Source: Pseudomonas sichuanensis (GTDB taxonomy: Bacteria; Pseudomonadota; Gammaproteobacteria; Pseudomonadales; Pseudomonadaceae). Taken from it: a stretch of DNA of 64,000 bases. The first letter of the stretch is position 1, and every line of letters starts with the position of its first letter. This document shows, in pieces, positions 35,544-44,174 of the stretch. The position numbers and the translations under genes are program-made. The DNA is taken from assembly GCF_003231305.1 (NCBI RefSeq), contig NZ_QKVM01000002.1, forward strand, positions 62,001-126,000. The letters are read 5' to 3'. A model generated the notes under the pieces. It worked only from the letters and a program-made list of their open reading frames with translations, was not told the DNA's origin and ran no database searches.

Positions 35544-36529
35544 AGCGGGCATACCCCCTCGAGCAGGCGCAGAAACTCAGCGTCTGGCTCACGCTCGAGT
35601 ACCGGGAATGACATGAAAGCAGGATGCTTGACGACAGCCGGGAGCGATTGCAACTGCCGGCAATAATCCATCAGCGCCTGCGCCTGGTGCTCTCTGAAAT
35701 AAGCGTCCCATTCCGCGCGCTTCATTTTGAGCGGAATGCCATCGAAGCCCTGGCGCTCCAGGTAGAACGCACGATGAGAGCCATCGAGGATATTGAAGCG
35801 ATGCGAGGCGCCATCGAACACCGCGACTGACGCCGCCTCGCGATAATAGTGCCCCATATCGAAGAAGGTTTTCGCGCGATAGAAAGCCAATTGCTCTTGG
35901 GTAAACAACTCATCACAAGGCAGTAGCGCCTTGACCGCCGGATCATCCAGCCGGACATTGGTCGCCTTGTCGATAACGTCCTGTTCCTGGCCTTGCCACT
36001 TGAAGTAATCAGCGTAATCGTGATCGATGCCTTCGTAGGAGCGCCTTACGGTGTAGACATAATCCTTGTGCACGATGGCAGTCACATAATCTGAAAACGC
36101 GCTCAGCAGGTAGTCGCCGGCACGTACGGTATACAGTTCGTCAAAACTGCAGAACGGCACTGCATAATCACCCGAATAAAATGCGTTCCATGCCTGCGTC
36201 ATGGCCGCCGCCCTTTCCCCACGCAAAAACGCGGGCAGGTGCAATATCCTGTTGTAGCCGACGCTGTGCAAGGCACGTGCAATGGCCGGGTGGGCAAGGC
36301 CATTGCCTATCGCCACGAACACCAGCGCATTGCCATTGCTTTGAATGCACTGCTCCAGTGTCATTACCGGGACCGGCGCATTCGTTACGCCTTGCGGATT
36401 GCGATCAATGATGGCGCAAACATTCACACCGCTTTGCATCAAGCGCCGGCAAAAACCAACACCTATCTGACCGCCACCGTAGATAACGACTGGCTCGTCC
36501 ATCTTGGAAGGTTTATTCATTGACCGCAC
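35540..36529 (-). CDS. Unknown protein: Rossmann-like N-terminus plus ParB/sulfiredoxin-like HRA motif (paralogue A)
   Basis: 329 residues if it starts at the GTG at 36529, which has AAGGA exactly eight bases upstream; ATG 36520 is the alternative but lacks a well-placed site. The frame is open far upstream only antisense-like across the neighbouring gene. N-terminal unit: VVIYGGGQIGVGFCRRLMQ, VCAIIDRNPQG, LVFVAIGNG. C-terminal third: FNILDGSHRAFYLERQG, then IPLKM, a clear ParB/Srx-like motif (used by ParB CTPases and by free-serine kinase SerK). This is the better conserved of two adjacent paralogues. Role in the glycan pathway unknown. Confidence 0.65.
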   Translation of the reverse strand: MRSMNKPSKMDEPVVIYGGGQIGVGFCRRLMQSGVNVCAIIDRNPQGVTNAPVPVMTLEQCIQSNGNALVFVAIGNGLAHPAIARALHSVGYNRILHLPAFLRGERAAAMTQAWNAFYSGDYAVPFCSFDELYTVRAGDYLLSAFSDYVTAIVHKDYVYTVRRSYEGIDHDYADYFKWQGQEQDVIDKATNVRLDDPAVKALLPCDELFTQEQLAFYRAKTFFDMGHYYREAASVAVFDGASHRFNILDGSHRAFYLERQGFDGIPLKMKRAEWDAYFREHQAQALMDYCRQLQSLPAVVKHPAFMSFPVLEREPDAEFLRLLEGVCPL

Positions 36530-36590
36530 ATCCAATTTCCTTGCAAAGCGACCGCCAGGCATTTCGCTGATGAAAAAGCAGAGATGCTGC

Positions 36591-37649
36591 TCACGGCTTT
36601 CCAGGTATCGCGTAGAGCACTGCATCAAAGGTACTGGGCGAGTGACAGCGCAGGTAGAAGCGGTAGCCCAACTCATAGCCTTGCAGCTGCTCGGCAATTT
36701 CCCAGAGGTGTTCCGCACGGTGATAGATGCTGATGGCCAGGTGCGGGCGATGTGCACGCAGCAACTCCTGCGCGCCGCGCAGCGCTGCCGGCTCTTCGCC
36801 TTCGATATCCATCTTGAGGAAGTTCGGCGCAAAACCTGGCAAGGCATCATCCAGGCGCACACAGCACACCGGGTTGCCGCCAGATTCGACCAGGTGCCCC
36901 CCCGCCCCCAGGCTGGGGTCATATCCGCTCAAGCGGTTGCTGTCGGACACGCCGCAAGGGAAGTGAACCGCGCCCGGCACCTTGCCAAGCTGCGCCGTCA
37001 GCTGGCGGTAGTTATCCAGATCCGGCTCGAAGGTCGCAAGGCTGGTGAAAGCAAACCCGGCAGCCAGCAATTCCTCAACGGTGTCGCCGACGTAGGCACC
37101 GCAATCGATGAATCGCAGTGGTTCCGGCAAGCGCGGCAGGTCTGCCGGGAAATACTGCTGGCCTGTAACCGCAGGAAGGCAACGCGGGTCACCCAGGCTG
37201 CGGTACTCGACTATTGCGTCCAACAGCTGTTTGCTGGCTTCATCCTCAAGCGCAGCGCGCAACGCTGCAATGCGCGATGCATGCTGTTCATAGAATGCAG
37301 GGGCAACCAGCCAGTACCGAAACGGCTGATCTTCTGGATAAAGGCGTACGAACTCGACCAGGCTGACTAGACGGCCAAACCCCAAAGCTTCCAGATCATC
37401 GAAAATGATCGTGGTATCCACATGGGCGTTGAATACACCGATCAACACACAGGCTTTGGCCGGGTCATGCTCGCCAGCCCAGCCCTGGGCGCTGAAGACC
37501 GGCACACCGTCCACTTCACCCAGGCTTTCATCGCGGTCGAGAAAAGCATCCACGCGCTGCCCACGAGCAACCAGATAGTCGCGCACACGCCGCCCGGCGA
37601 GCCTGGCCCCGTAGATCAGCAGGTGGTCGTAGCCGAACTCATTCGCCAT
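36591..37649 (-). CDS. FkbM-family methyltransferase with N-terminal Rossmann-like domain
   Basis: 352 residues. N-terminal unit (~8-120): LLIYGARLAGRRVRDYLVA, VDAFLDRDES, VLIGVFN, again the module found in three neighbours. FkbM domain (~175-340): FIDCGAYVGDTVEELLAAG for SAM, NFLKMDIEGEEPAALRGAQ signature and HLAISIYHRAEHLW. AAGG precedes the ATG at about nine bases; start lies inside the last codons of the TylF gene. O-methylation of a sugar is the family-level expectation. Confidence 0.82.
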   Translation of the reverse strand: MANEFGYDHLLIYGARLAGRRVRDYLVARGQRVDAFLDRDESLGEVDGVPVFSAQGWAGEHDPAKACVLIGVFNAHVDTTIIFDDLEALGFGRLVSLVEFVRLYPEDQPFRYWLVAPAFYEQHASRIAALRAALEDEASKQLLDAIVEYRSLGDPRCLPAVTGQQYFPADLPRLPEPLRFIDCGAYVGDTVEELLAAGFAFTSLATFEPDLDNYRQLTAQLGKVPGAVHFPCGVSDSNRLSGYDPSLGAGGHLVESGGNPVCCVRLDDALPGFAPNFLKMDIEGEEPAALRGAQELLRAHRPHLAISIYHRAEHLWEIAEQLQGYELGYRFYLRCHSPSTFDAVLYAIPGKP

Positions 37650-38397
37650 GATCCGCTACCTTGATCAGCACGGCATGCCCATTGAGGTTATGCAGGAAGC
37701 GATACCCGCTGTTCTGCGCGACGAATTCATCGACCATGCGCGTTACCCCTTCACAGCCGTAGAACCCGTAATCGTCGAACACCACCACGGCGCCGCGCAC
37801 CAGCCTGGGGGCGGCCCAAAGCAGTACATCGCGGGCGGAATCGTATACGTCCACATCGATATGCAGTAACGCCAGCCTGTCACTGACCTGTTCGGCATTG
37901 CGCTCCGGGAACATGCCGACCAGTACGCGCACGCTGTCTTGCACCTGGCAACGCTTGGCCAGCTCCAGGACCAGATCGACACCGGTGTCGGCATGCTCGC
38001 CGCCGCTGTAGTGGGTGTCGCGTGCCCCGGCCTTGACTACGCCCGTGAACGTATCAGCCAGAAACACGCTGCGCCCCTCACGCTGACCGGCCATTGCCAG
38101 CAAGCACCCCGAGCCACCGCGCCACACGCCAACCTCGAGGAAATCACCCTCGACGTGTTCAAGCTGGCGCGCCAGCGTCCACAGCTCGTACAAGCGCATG
38201 ATGTCGACCAGCGTGTGCTGACGCACGCTCTCGTACGTGCCCAGAAATGCGCTGTCATTGACCCAGGGCGCGTGGCTGGCCATGGGCAGCACGCGGGCAT
38301 GGCGCACCCGCGGCGATTTCTCATGCGCCCAGTCGCGCTGGCCACGCAGGTAGCCGTAGCACAGCCCGGTCAAGCGGCGCTTGAGCCACACTTTCAT
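37639..38397 (-). CDS. TylF/MycF-family sugar O-methyltransferase
   Basis: 252 residues. SAM/metal-dependent O-methyltransferase of the TylF/MycF/NovP type: FLEVGVWRGGSGCLLAMAG is the SAM loop, LLHIDVDVYDSARDVL supplies the metal aspartates, and VVFDDYGFYGCEGVTRMVD is the family end motif. Start overlaps the ThDP gene stop (ATGA). Together with two FkbM enzymes it predicts a multiply methylated glycan. Confidence 0.88.
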   Translation of the reverse strand: MKVWLKRRLTGLCYGYLRGQRDWAHEKSPRVRHARVLPMASHAPWVNDSAFLGTYESVRQHTLVDIMRLYELWTLARQLEHVEGDFLEVGVWRGGSGCLLAMAGQREGRSVFLADTFTGVVKAGARDTHYSGGEHADTGVDLVLELAKRCQVQDSVRVLVGMFPERNAEQVSDRLALLHIDVDVYDSARDVLLWAAPRLVRGAVVVFDDYGFYGCEGVTRMVDEFVAQNSGYRFLHNLNGHAVLIKVADHGE

Positions 38398-40199
38398 GCC
38401 TGGGCTTCCAGCGAAACGGCCATCTGCTGCGCCAGCTCTTCGCGGCTGAGGAACGGATACAAGTCTTCCAGGGCACCGGTTACCGGCTTGCCATTTTCAT
38501 CCATGCGGGTCATGACCCGCGGTATCCGTGGCTCTTCGACCTGGACCAGCACCTCGATGATCACCGGGCCTTCGCGCTCCAGCACAGCCTGCAGGTTGGA
38601 CTGCAAGTTGGCATGCGACTCGATGCGCGCATAACCCACGCCATACGCACTGGTCAGCTGGGCCAGATCCGGCAGTTGCAGGCCGCTGGTGGCGTCGGCA
38701 CCGACCAGCAGGTTGAAATGCGCACTTTGCGATGCACGAATCGAGGCATAGCCCTGATTGTTGATGACAAAGCATTTGACCGGCAGCTTCTGCGCGGCCA
38801 GGGTCGCCAGCTCCTGGATGTTCAACTGCAGGCCACCATCGCCTTCGACACAGACGGTCGGCTGGCGCCCGGAGGCCAGGCACGCGCCGATTGCCGACGG
38901 AATGCCAAAGCCCATCGAGCCCGTGCCACGGTTATGGAAGCAACGCTGGCCCTTCTTGAGGCGCAGATTGAGCAGGAACAACTCGGAGGCGAAACCCGAA
39001 CTGCCCGGCGCGATCACGTCACCTTCATTGAGCAGCGAAGACAGCTGGTCGGTGAAGTAGTACATGCTCACGCCCTGGCTGTCGTCGGCGTGCTCGCGCT
39101 GCAGCAGCGGGTACTGCTCGCGCCACTGGGCGATGCGCGCCAGCCAGTCCGCGTAGGACGGCAGGCGATCGCGCCCGATTTGCGCAGCCAGCGCTTCGAT
39201 GAAGGGTTTGACGTCGGACACTACCGATACCTCGATGGGCATCTGCAGCTTGGCGATTTCCGCCGGGTCGATATCCACCACGACTTTCTTCGCATAGGGC
39301 GCGAAGTGAGCATGGTTGTAAGCGGTCAACGCCATGTCCAGGCGCGAGCCAAGGACAATCAGCAGGTCGCAGTTCTGCAGCGCAAAGTTGGCCCAGCGCG
39401 GAGCAATGGAGCCAGGACGCCCACCATAAAGCGGATGCTCGTCTTCGATGATGTCCATGGCCAGCCAGGTCGGCATGACCGGTACGCCTGCGGCTTCGAT
39501 CAACTGGTTGAATGCTTCGACCGCACCCGCCATGCGAATGCCGCTACCGGCGATGATGCCTGGGCGTTTGGCCTGGCGCAGCAAACTCAGGGTTTGCGCA
39601 ACCTGCGCACTGATGTCCGGTTGCTCGCCAGCCACAGGCAACTGCGCCCGGCGCAAGGCCGCAGGATCAATCCGGGCAGCCTGCACGTCCAGAGGCACAT
39701 CCAGCCATACCGGGCCACGACGGCCGCTGAGCGCGGCATGTTCAAGCCGGTCGAAGACTTCGGCTACCGCCTCGGGATCGGTCAGGGTGACCGCCGCCTT
39801 GGTAATCGGCTCGACAATCGAAACGATGTCGGCTTCCTGCACGCCAAGCATGCGCAGGCCAGTACCGGCTTTAAGGTCAGCACTTTTGACCTGGCCGGAC
39901 ACGAAGAACACTGGTGTCGAGTCCAGCCAGGCACCGAGCACTGCTGTAACCGTATTGGTCGCACCTGGGCCACAGGTGGTCATGCACGCCGCCGGCCCAC
40001 CGGTGAGCTTGCCGGCAGCTTCAGCGGCAATGGCCGCCGCCTGCTCGTGCAGGCACAGCACCGGCTCGAGTTCAGGGTGGCGCCCCAACGCGTCATTGAG
40101 GTGCATGGCACCGCCGCCAGGCAGGAAGTAGACCTGCCCCACGCCCAGACGCGCCAGGCGCTCCATGATGTAGTCCGCTACACGGATAGTCTGTGTCAC
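38394..40199 (-). CDS. ThDP-dependent enzyme, acetolactate-synthase/YerE-like
   Basis: 601 residues with the three domains of the ThDP decarboxylase/acetolactate synthase superfamily. The cofactor-activating glutamate is in LCLHEQAAA (Glu52), CGPGATNTVTAV follows, and the ThDP/Mg motif is GDG (453-455) to NN (480-481). Starts with GTG (40199) behind GAGGGG. In CDP-dideoxysugar clusters the related YerE adds a pyruvate-derived acetyl group to CDP-3,6-dideoxy-4-ketohexose to make yersiniose-type branched sugars; with rfbFGH present this is the leading hypothesis. An ordinary acetolactate synthase or another carboligase acting on the NeuB product are alternatives. Confidence 0.78.
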   Translation of the reverse strand: MTQTIRVADYIMERLARLGVGQVYFLPGGGAMHLNDALGRHPELEPVLCLHEQAAAIAAEAAGKLTGGPAACMTTCGPGATNTVTAVLGAWLDSTPVFFVSGQVKSADLKAGTGLRMLGVQEADIVSIVEPITKAAVTLTDPEAVAEVFDRLEHAALSGRRGPVWLDVPLDVQAARIDPAALRRAQLPVAGEQPDISAQVAQTLSLLRQAKRPGIIAGSGIRMAGAVEAFNQLIEAAGVPVMPTWLAMDIIEDEHPLYGGRPGSIAPRWANFALQNCDLLIVLGSRLDMALTAYNHAHFAPYAKKVVVDIDPAEIAKLQMPIEVSVVSDVKPFIEALAAQIGRDRLPSYADWLARIAQWREQYPLLQREHADDSQGVSMYYFTDQLSSLLNEGDVIAPGSSGFASELFLLNLRLKKGQRCFHNRGTGSMGFGIPSAIGACLASGRQPTVCVEGDGGLQLNIQELATLAAQKLPVKCFVINNQGYASIRASQSAHFNLLVGADATSGLQLPDLAQLTSAYGVGYARIESHANLQSNLQAVLEREGPVIIEVLVQVEEPRIPRVMTRMDENGKPVTGALEDLYPFLSREELAQQMAVSLEAQA

Positions 40200-40225
40200 C
40201 TTGAATTCCCCCTCGAAACCGGCAC

Positions 40226-42124
40226 TTAAGCAAGCCGCGTCAAATACTGCAGTGCCGACCAGAAGCCGGCACCATGATCCTTGTGCCCTTGCCAGACTTC
40301 AGGAATGAAGCTGACCTCGGGATGTTGGCGAATTTGTGCCCAGCTGGCCGGCCAGTCGATGTCGCCGGTGCCCATCAGCACGCCTTCGCCGTTGGTGCCC
40401 TTGGCGTCGGCCACGTGCAGGTGCGCCGAGTGCGGCAGCAGCAGCGCCAATGCGGCCTGGAAATCGAGGCCGAAGTGGAAGCAGGTCATCTGCAGGTGCG
40501 ACAGGTCCAGGCACAAGCGCAGGCCGTGTTCGCGGGCCTGGGCCGCCAGTTCGTCGGGCATCATGAAAATGTTCTGGTGGCGCTGGCCGCCGAAGTGCCA
40601 GGGGAACGGCGCCATGTTCTGCGGGATCAGCTCCGTGCCGGCGAAATCCACCTGGCGGCAGGCGTCGTGGAAACGCTCGTAGAGTTCGGGGCGCATGGCC
40701 AGTGGGCGTGGCGCGTCGGCAGAAAAACCACCGATGTTGGCGACGATCAGCCGGGCATCGGCTGCGGGGAAGAACTCGCCGATCTGCAGGGTGGCATCGA
40801 CCACGCGCTGCAGGTTGTCGATGGAGCGCCGGCGATAGGCCGGGTCATCTGCAACCAGGTCCAGCAGTTCGCTGTTCTCGAACAGCTCCGGGGCGTGTAC
40901 CACCAGGCGCGAGCACTCCACATGGGCCAGGAAGGGCTGCGGTTTCAGACTGAGGTCGCGGTAGGACAGGTGGAACTCGAACAGATCCGGCTCGATGCGC
41001 CGACGGTAGTCGAGGAAGTCGTGATAGCGCACCGGCACACCCCAACGAATCGGCATGTCGAACGCCAGCTTCTGTTCGGCGGGCTGTTCCTGCAGGTCGC
41101 TCTCGAACAAGAAATCGCCCTGGGCGATGTCGCGCTGGGCTGGCTTGCCCAGCAGCTCCGGCAGCCGGTACGGCGCCAAGCCCTGGCCGGGGCTGGCGAT
41201 GCGCAGCATGCCCGGCTCCAGGACTGCACCACGGGGGATCTCGCGCGCTGCGATCACGCTCTTGCCGAGGTTCTCGCGGTTCAGCAATTCCCCCTGGCTG
41301 GCATGCCGGCCAGGGCCTTGCCATGGCAGCGCCAGTTCCAGTTGGCGGATGCCATCCACCAGTTGGCGGAATTCGGTCGGCTCCAAGCTGGCCAGGTGAT
41401 CCGGGCCTTCCATGTTGCGGTCCAAGGTAATGTGGCGCTCCACCAGCTTGGCACCCAGGGCCACGGCACCGAGGGTGATGGCGATACCGCGCTCATGGCC
41501 GGAATAGCCGATCAGGCCGTGCAACTGCTGCAGGCGGCGCAGGTAACCGAGCTGGATATCCCCTTCCGGCGCCGGGTAGGCGCTGTTGCAGTGCAGCAGC
41601 GCGAAGGGCGTGCCCAGGGCATTGAGCTGTTCGATGGCACGGACGATTTCGTGTTCGAAGGACATGCCGGTGGACAGGATCAGCGGCTTGCCCAGGCTCG
41701 CGGCCTTGGCGATCAGGTAGGGGTTGCTCAGGTCCGCCGAGGCGATTTTCAGCGCCGCCACGTCGAATGCTGCCAGGGCATCGACACTGGGTTCATCCCA
41801 CGGGGTGCACAGGTAGGTGATGCCCTGTTGCGCGCAGTAGGCGCGCAGCTGGCGGTGCTCGTCGAGGCTCAGCTCGACCTTGTCCAGCAGGTCCTGGATG
41901 TACTCCACGCCGAGGTCTTCGGCACGCGAGCCATCGGCCTTGCGCCGGTACAGCGCCTCGCGGTTGCGCAGCTGGAACTTGACGCAGTCGGCGCCCGCCG
42001 CAATGGCGGCATCCACCAGTTGTTTGGTCAATGCCAGCGAGCCGTTATGGTTGTTGCCGGCTTCGGCGATGACGTAGACACGCTCGCCACCCAGGGCGAT
42101 GCCGTCGAGAATAATCGGGGTCAT
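40226..42124 (-). CDS. NeuB-type PEP-condensing synthase fused to SAF and sugar isomerase-like TIM barrel
   Basis: 632 residues. Residues ~1-275: NeuB family TIM barrel (VYVIAEAGNNHNGSLALTKQ, DCVKFQ, YLCTPWDEPSVD, STGMS, GYSGHERGIAI, ERHITLDRNMEGPDH), which condenses PEP with an aldose to give a 2-keto-3-deoxy acid. ~280-345: SAF/antifreeze-like domain (SVIAAREIPRGAVLEPGML). ~350-632: xylose isomerase/AP-endonuclease-like TIM barrel (VECSRLVVHAPELFEN, CLDLSHLQMTCFHFG, LHVADAKGTNGEG). The fusion suggests isomerisation and condensation on one polypeptide. Start overlaps the kinase stop (ATGA). The sugar substrate is unknown; no CMP-sialate synthetase-type gene is seen. Confidence 0.85.
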   Translation of the reverse strand: MTPIILDGIALGGERVYVIAEAGNNHNGSLALTKQLVDAAIAAGADCVKFQLRNREALYRRKADGSRAEDLGVEYIQDLLDKVELSLDEHRQLRAYCAQQGITYLCTPWDEPSVDALAAFDVAALKIASADLSNPYLIAKAASLGKPLILSTGMSFEHEIVRAIEQLNALGTPFALLHCNSAYPAPEGDIQLGYLRRLQQLHGLIGYSGHERGIAITLGAVALGAKLVERHITLDRNMEGPDHLASLEPTEFRQLVDGIRQLELALPWQGPGRHASQGELLNRENLGKSVIAAREIPRGAVLEPGMLRIASPGQGLAPYRLPELLGKPAQRDIAQGDFLFESDLQEQPAEQKLAFDMPIRWGVPVRYHDFLDYRRRIEPDLFEFHLSYRDLSLKPQPFLAHVECSRLVVHAPELFENSELLDLVADDPAYRRRSIDNLQRVVDATLQIGEFFPAADARLIVANIGGFSADAPRPLAMRPELYERFHDACRQVDFAGTELIPQNMAPFPWHFGGQRHQNIFMMPDELAAQAREHGLRLCLDLSHLQMTCFHFGLDFQAALALLLPHSAHLHVADAKGTNGEGVLMGTGDIDWPASWAQIRQHPEVSFIPEVWQGHKDHGAGFWSALQYLTRLA

Positions 42125-43485
42125 TGGATTTTCGTCCGCCAGGAAGTAACACCGCAGGACTCGAAGCGGAAGCCTTGAGTCTGGCAGCCCAGTGCGCGCA
42201 CCGCATGCACCACGCGCTGGCGATGCTGGGGCTGTACGTAGAACAGGAAGAAGCCACCGCCGCCGGCGCCGAGCAGCTTGCCGCCGAGCGCGCCGGCCGC
42301 CACCGCAGCGGCGTAGATTTCATCGAGGCGCCCATGGCTGATGGCCGAGGAAAAGCGCTTTTTCAGACGCCAGGCTTCGTCCAGGCACAGGCCGAAATCG
42401 CGCAGTTCGCCGCGAATCAGGTAGCGGTGCATGCGCCGGCACAGCGCCACGCTGGCGTGGAGCAGGTCGGTTTGCGAGGACTCAGCCTGCATCTCCTCGC
42501 GCTGCAGATCATGCAGGCGGCCGGAGTCGTGGGAAATGCCGGTGTCGCACAACACCAGGCAGGATTCCAGCTCGTTGCGGATCGCCTCTTCCAGGCGAAT
42601 CGGGTGCACCAGGTTGCGCTGGTTCTCGAATTCGATCAGGTTGAAGCCGCCGAAGGCCGAGGCGTACTGGTCCTGCCAGCCACCGGCGATGCCGAAGCAC
42701 AGGCGCTCGGCCTGGAACGCCAGTTCGGCGATCTCATAGGTGCTCCAGCGATCCTGGCGCAGTTCGTTGAAGACCGCGATGGTGGCCGTGGTGGCAGCGG
42801 AGGAGCCGCCCAGCCCGGAGCCCACCGGGAAGTCCGAACGCAGGTAGAGGTCGAAGCCGTACTGCGGCTTGATCACCGAAACGATGGTCGCCAACAGGCT
42901 TTTTTCGCTGGCGGCCAGCAGGTCGGCCAGGGAGTCGTAGTCCTCCTCGCGCCCCAGATCCTCGGAGAAAATGCGAATGCCGCGGTCGCCCCGGGGAACC
43001 AGGGTGGCATGGGCATAGAGGCCGACGGTGCAGCTGAGCACCGCTGCCGGGTGGTCGATGAAGAAATAGGTCAGGTCGGCACCGCCGCCGCAGAAGCTCA
43101 TGCGCACTGGCGCACGGGCCCGTGCCAGCACCGGCACTTCCGGGCTGGCCGCCATCAGCCGGGTGTAGACCTCGACCAGGCGCCCTTGCTCATCAACGGC
43201 CGGGATGGCGTTGAAACCAAGGTCGAATGCCTTGAGCAACTCCTCGCGCGACGCACCGGCCTGAACGGCGCGGTAATGGCTGTTCATGCAGGTGGTTACC
43301 GGCAGGTCGGTCTGGCCGCCCTGCAGCAGGTGGCGACGTACGTCACCGTTGGTGACCACACCCAGCAAACGCTGATCGTCGGCCACCACGAAGGCGATCT
43401 GCAAGGCGCCGGCCTCGATGCACTTGACCGCATCAAGAATGCTCTGGCGTTCGCCAATGCTCAGGTTCTGCACCAGCAGGCTCAT
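42121..43485 (-). CDS. CBS-domain pair fused to GHMP (HddA-like) sugar kinase
   Basis: 454 residues from the ATG at 43485, fixed by ATGA overlap with the preceding stop; the frame is open further upstream without meaning. Residues ~1-120 are two CBS motifs (QIAFVVADDQRLLGVVTNGDVRR; AIPAVDEQGRLVEVYT), a likely nucleotide-sensing switch. ~125-454 is a GHMP kinase with PVGSGLGGSSAATTATIA as phosphate loop and GGKLLGAGGGGFFLFY as C-terminal motif, closest in style to D-glycero-D-manno-heptose 7-phosphate 1-kinase HddA. Would make a sugar-1-phosphate for the adjacent nucleotidyltransferase. Confidence 0.84.
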   Translation of the reverse strand: MSLLVQNLSIGERQSILDAVKCIEAGALQIAFVVADDQRLLGVVTNGDVRRHLLQGGQTDLPVTTCMNSHYRAVQAGASREELLKAFDLGFNAIPAVDEQGRLVEVYTRLMAASPEVPVLARARAPVRMSFCGGGADLTYFFIDHPAAVLSCTVGLYAHATLVPRGDRGIRIFSEDLGREEDYDSLADLLAASEKSLLATIVSVIKPQYGFDLYLRSDFPVGSGLGGSSAATTATIAVFNELRQDRWSTYEIAELAFQAERLCFGIAGGWQDQYASAFGGFNLIEFENQRNLVHPIRLEEAIRNELESCLVLCDTGISHDSGRLHDLQREEMQAESSQTDLLHASVALCRRMHRYLIRGELRDFGLCLDEAWRLKKRFSSAISHGRLDEIYAAAVAAGALGGKLLGAGGGGFFLFYVQPQHRQRVVHAVRALGCQTQGFRFESCGVTSWRTKIQ

Positions 43486-44174
43486 AACGATGTATCCGCA
43501 AAAAATTCGTCGGTGTAGCGCGCGAGCGATTCTGGCGTGCCGATATCGATAAAGCGCCCGCTGTAATCGACAACGGAGACGGCCTCTCGCTGGAGCAACC
43601 CGGGCAACAGATCGTGCTCCATGGAGCACGCGCGAACGGCAGTGGCGGCGAAGGCCGGCGCGGTGAAGGCATACACCCCCGCGTTGATCAGGCCGGGCCC
43701 CTGCAGGCCCTTTTCCTGCAAGCCAGCCAGGTGCCCCGTGGCATTGAGCGCCAGGCTGCCATAACGGCTGCGGTCATCGACCCGCGCGGCCAGCACGGCA
43801 TTGCCTTCGCTCAGCAGCATCTGCCGATATCCTTGCGCGTCGACAAAGGTGTCGGCGTTGAGTACCAGATACCGCCCCTGAGCAGGTTGCTCGCGCAACG
43901 CGTTGAGCAGTGCGCCGCCCGTGCCCAGTGGGCTCTGCTCCACCACCAGCGACAGTGGCAGCCCTGCATGGCGAGACAGGTCGGCAAGCTGCTCGGCCAC
44001 CTGCTCGGCGCGGTAATGCGCGCACAGCACGCCTTCGCTGATGCCGGCACGGGCCAACTGGCTCAATACGCGCGCCAGAAAGGGCTCACCGTGAACGGGG
44101 ACCAGGGCCTTCTGCGCGTCCGTGACGCTGCGCAGGCGTGTACCGAAACCGCCGCACAGGACATAGGCGCGCAT
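43482..44174 (-). CDS. Sugar-1-phosphate nucleotidyltransferase (HddC/RmlA-like)
   Basis: 230 residues from the ATG at 44174 (ATGA overlap with rfbH). N-terminal signature YVLCGGFGTRLRSVTDAQKALVPV (GGxGTRL and downstream KxLVPV), then LVLNADTFVD with the metal aspartate and GLINAGVYAF. Single GT-A-like NTP-transferase domain of the size of HddC/MurU enzymes. Paired with the kinase next door it should activate a sugar separate from the CDP-glucose branch; nucleotide specificity cannot be read from sequence. Confidence 0.85.
   Translation of the reverse strand: MRAYVLCGGFGTRLRSVTDAQKALVPVHGEPFLARVLSQLARAGISEGVLCAHYRAEQVAEQLADLSRHAGLPLSLVVEQSPLGTGGALLNALREQPAQGRYLVLNADTFVDAQGYRQMLLSEGNAVLAARVDDRSRYGSLALNATGHLAGLQEKGLQGPGLINAGVYAFTAPAFAATAVRACSMEHDLLPGLLQREAVSVVDYSGRFIDIGTPESLARYTDEFFADTSL

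Noticed and set aside
38394..40199. ThDP enzyme considered as plain acetolactate synthase IlvB
   Set aside because: Not excluded by motif, but no small regulatory subunit follows and every neighbour is a glycan gene, so a sugar-modifying carboligase is favoured.
40274..42178. A 634-codon plus-strand frame opposite the NeuB fusion
   Set aside because: Antisense to a protein with clear NeuB, SAF and isomerase motifs; composition typical of a shadow.
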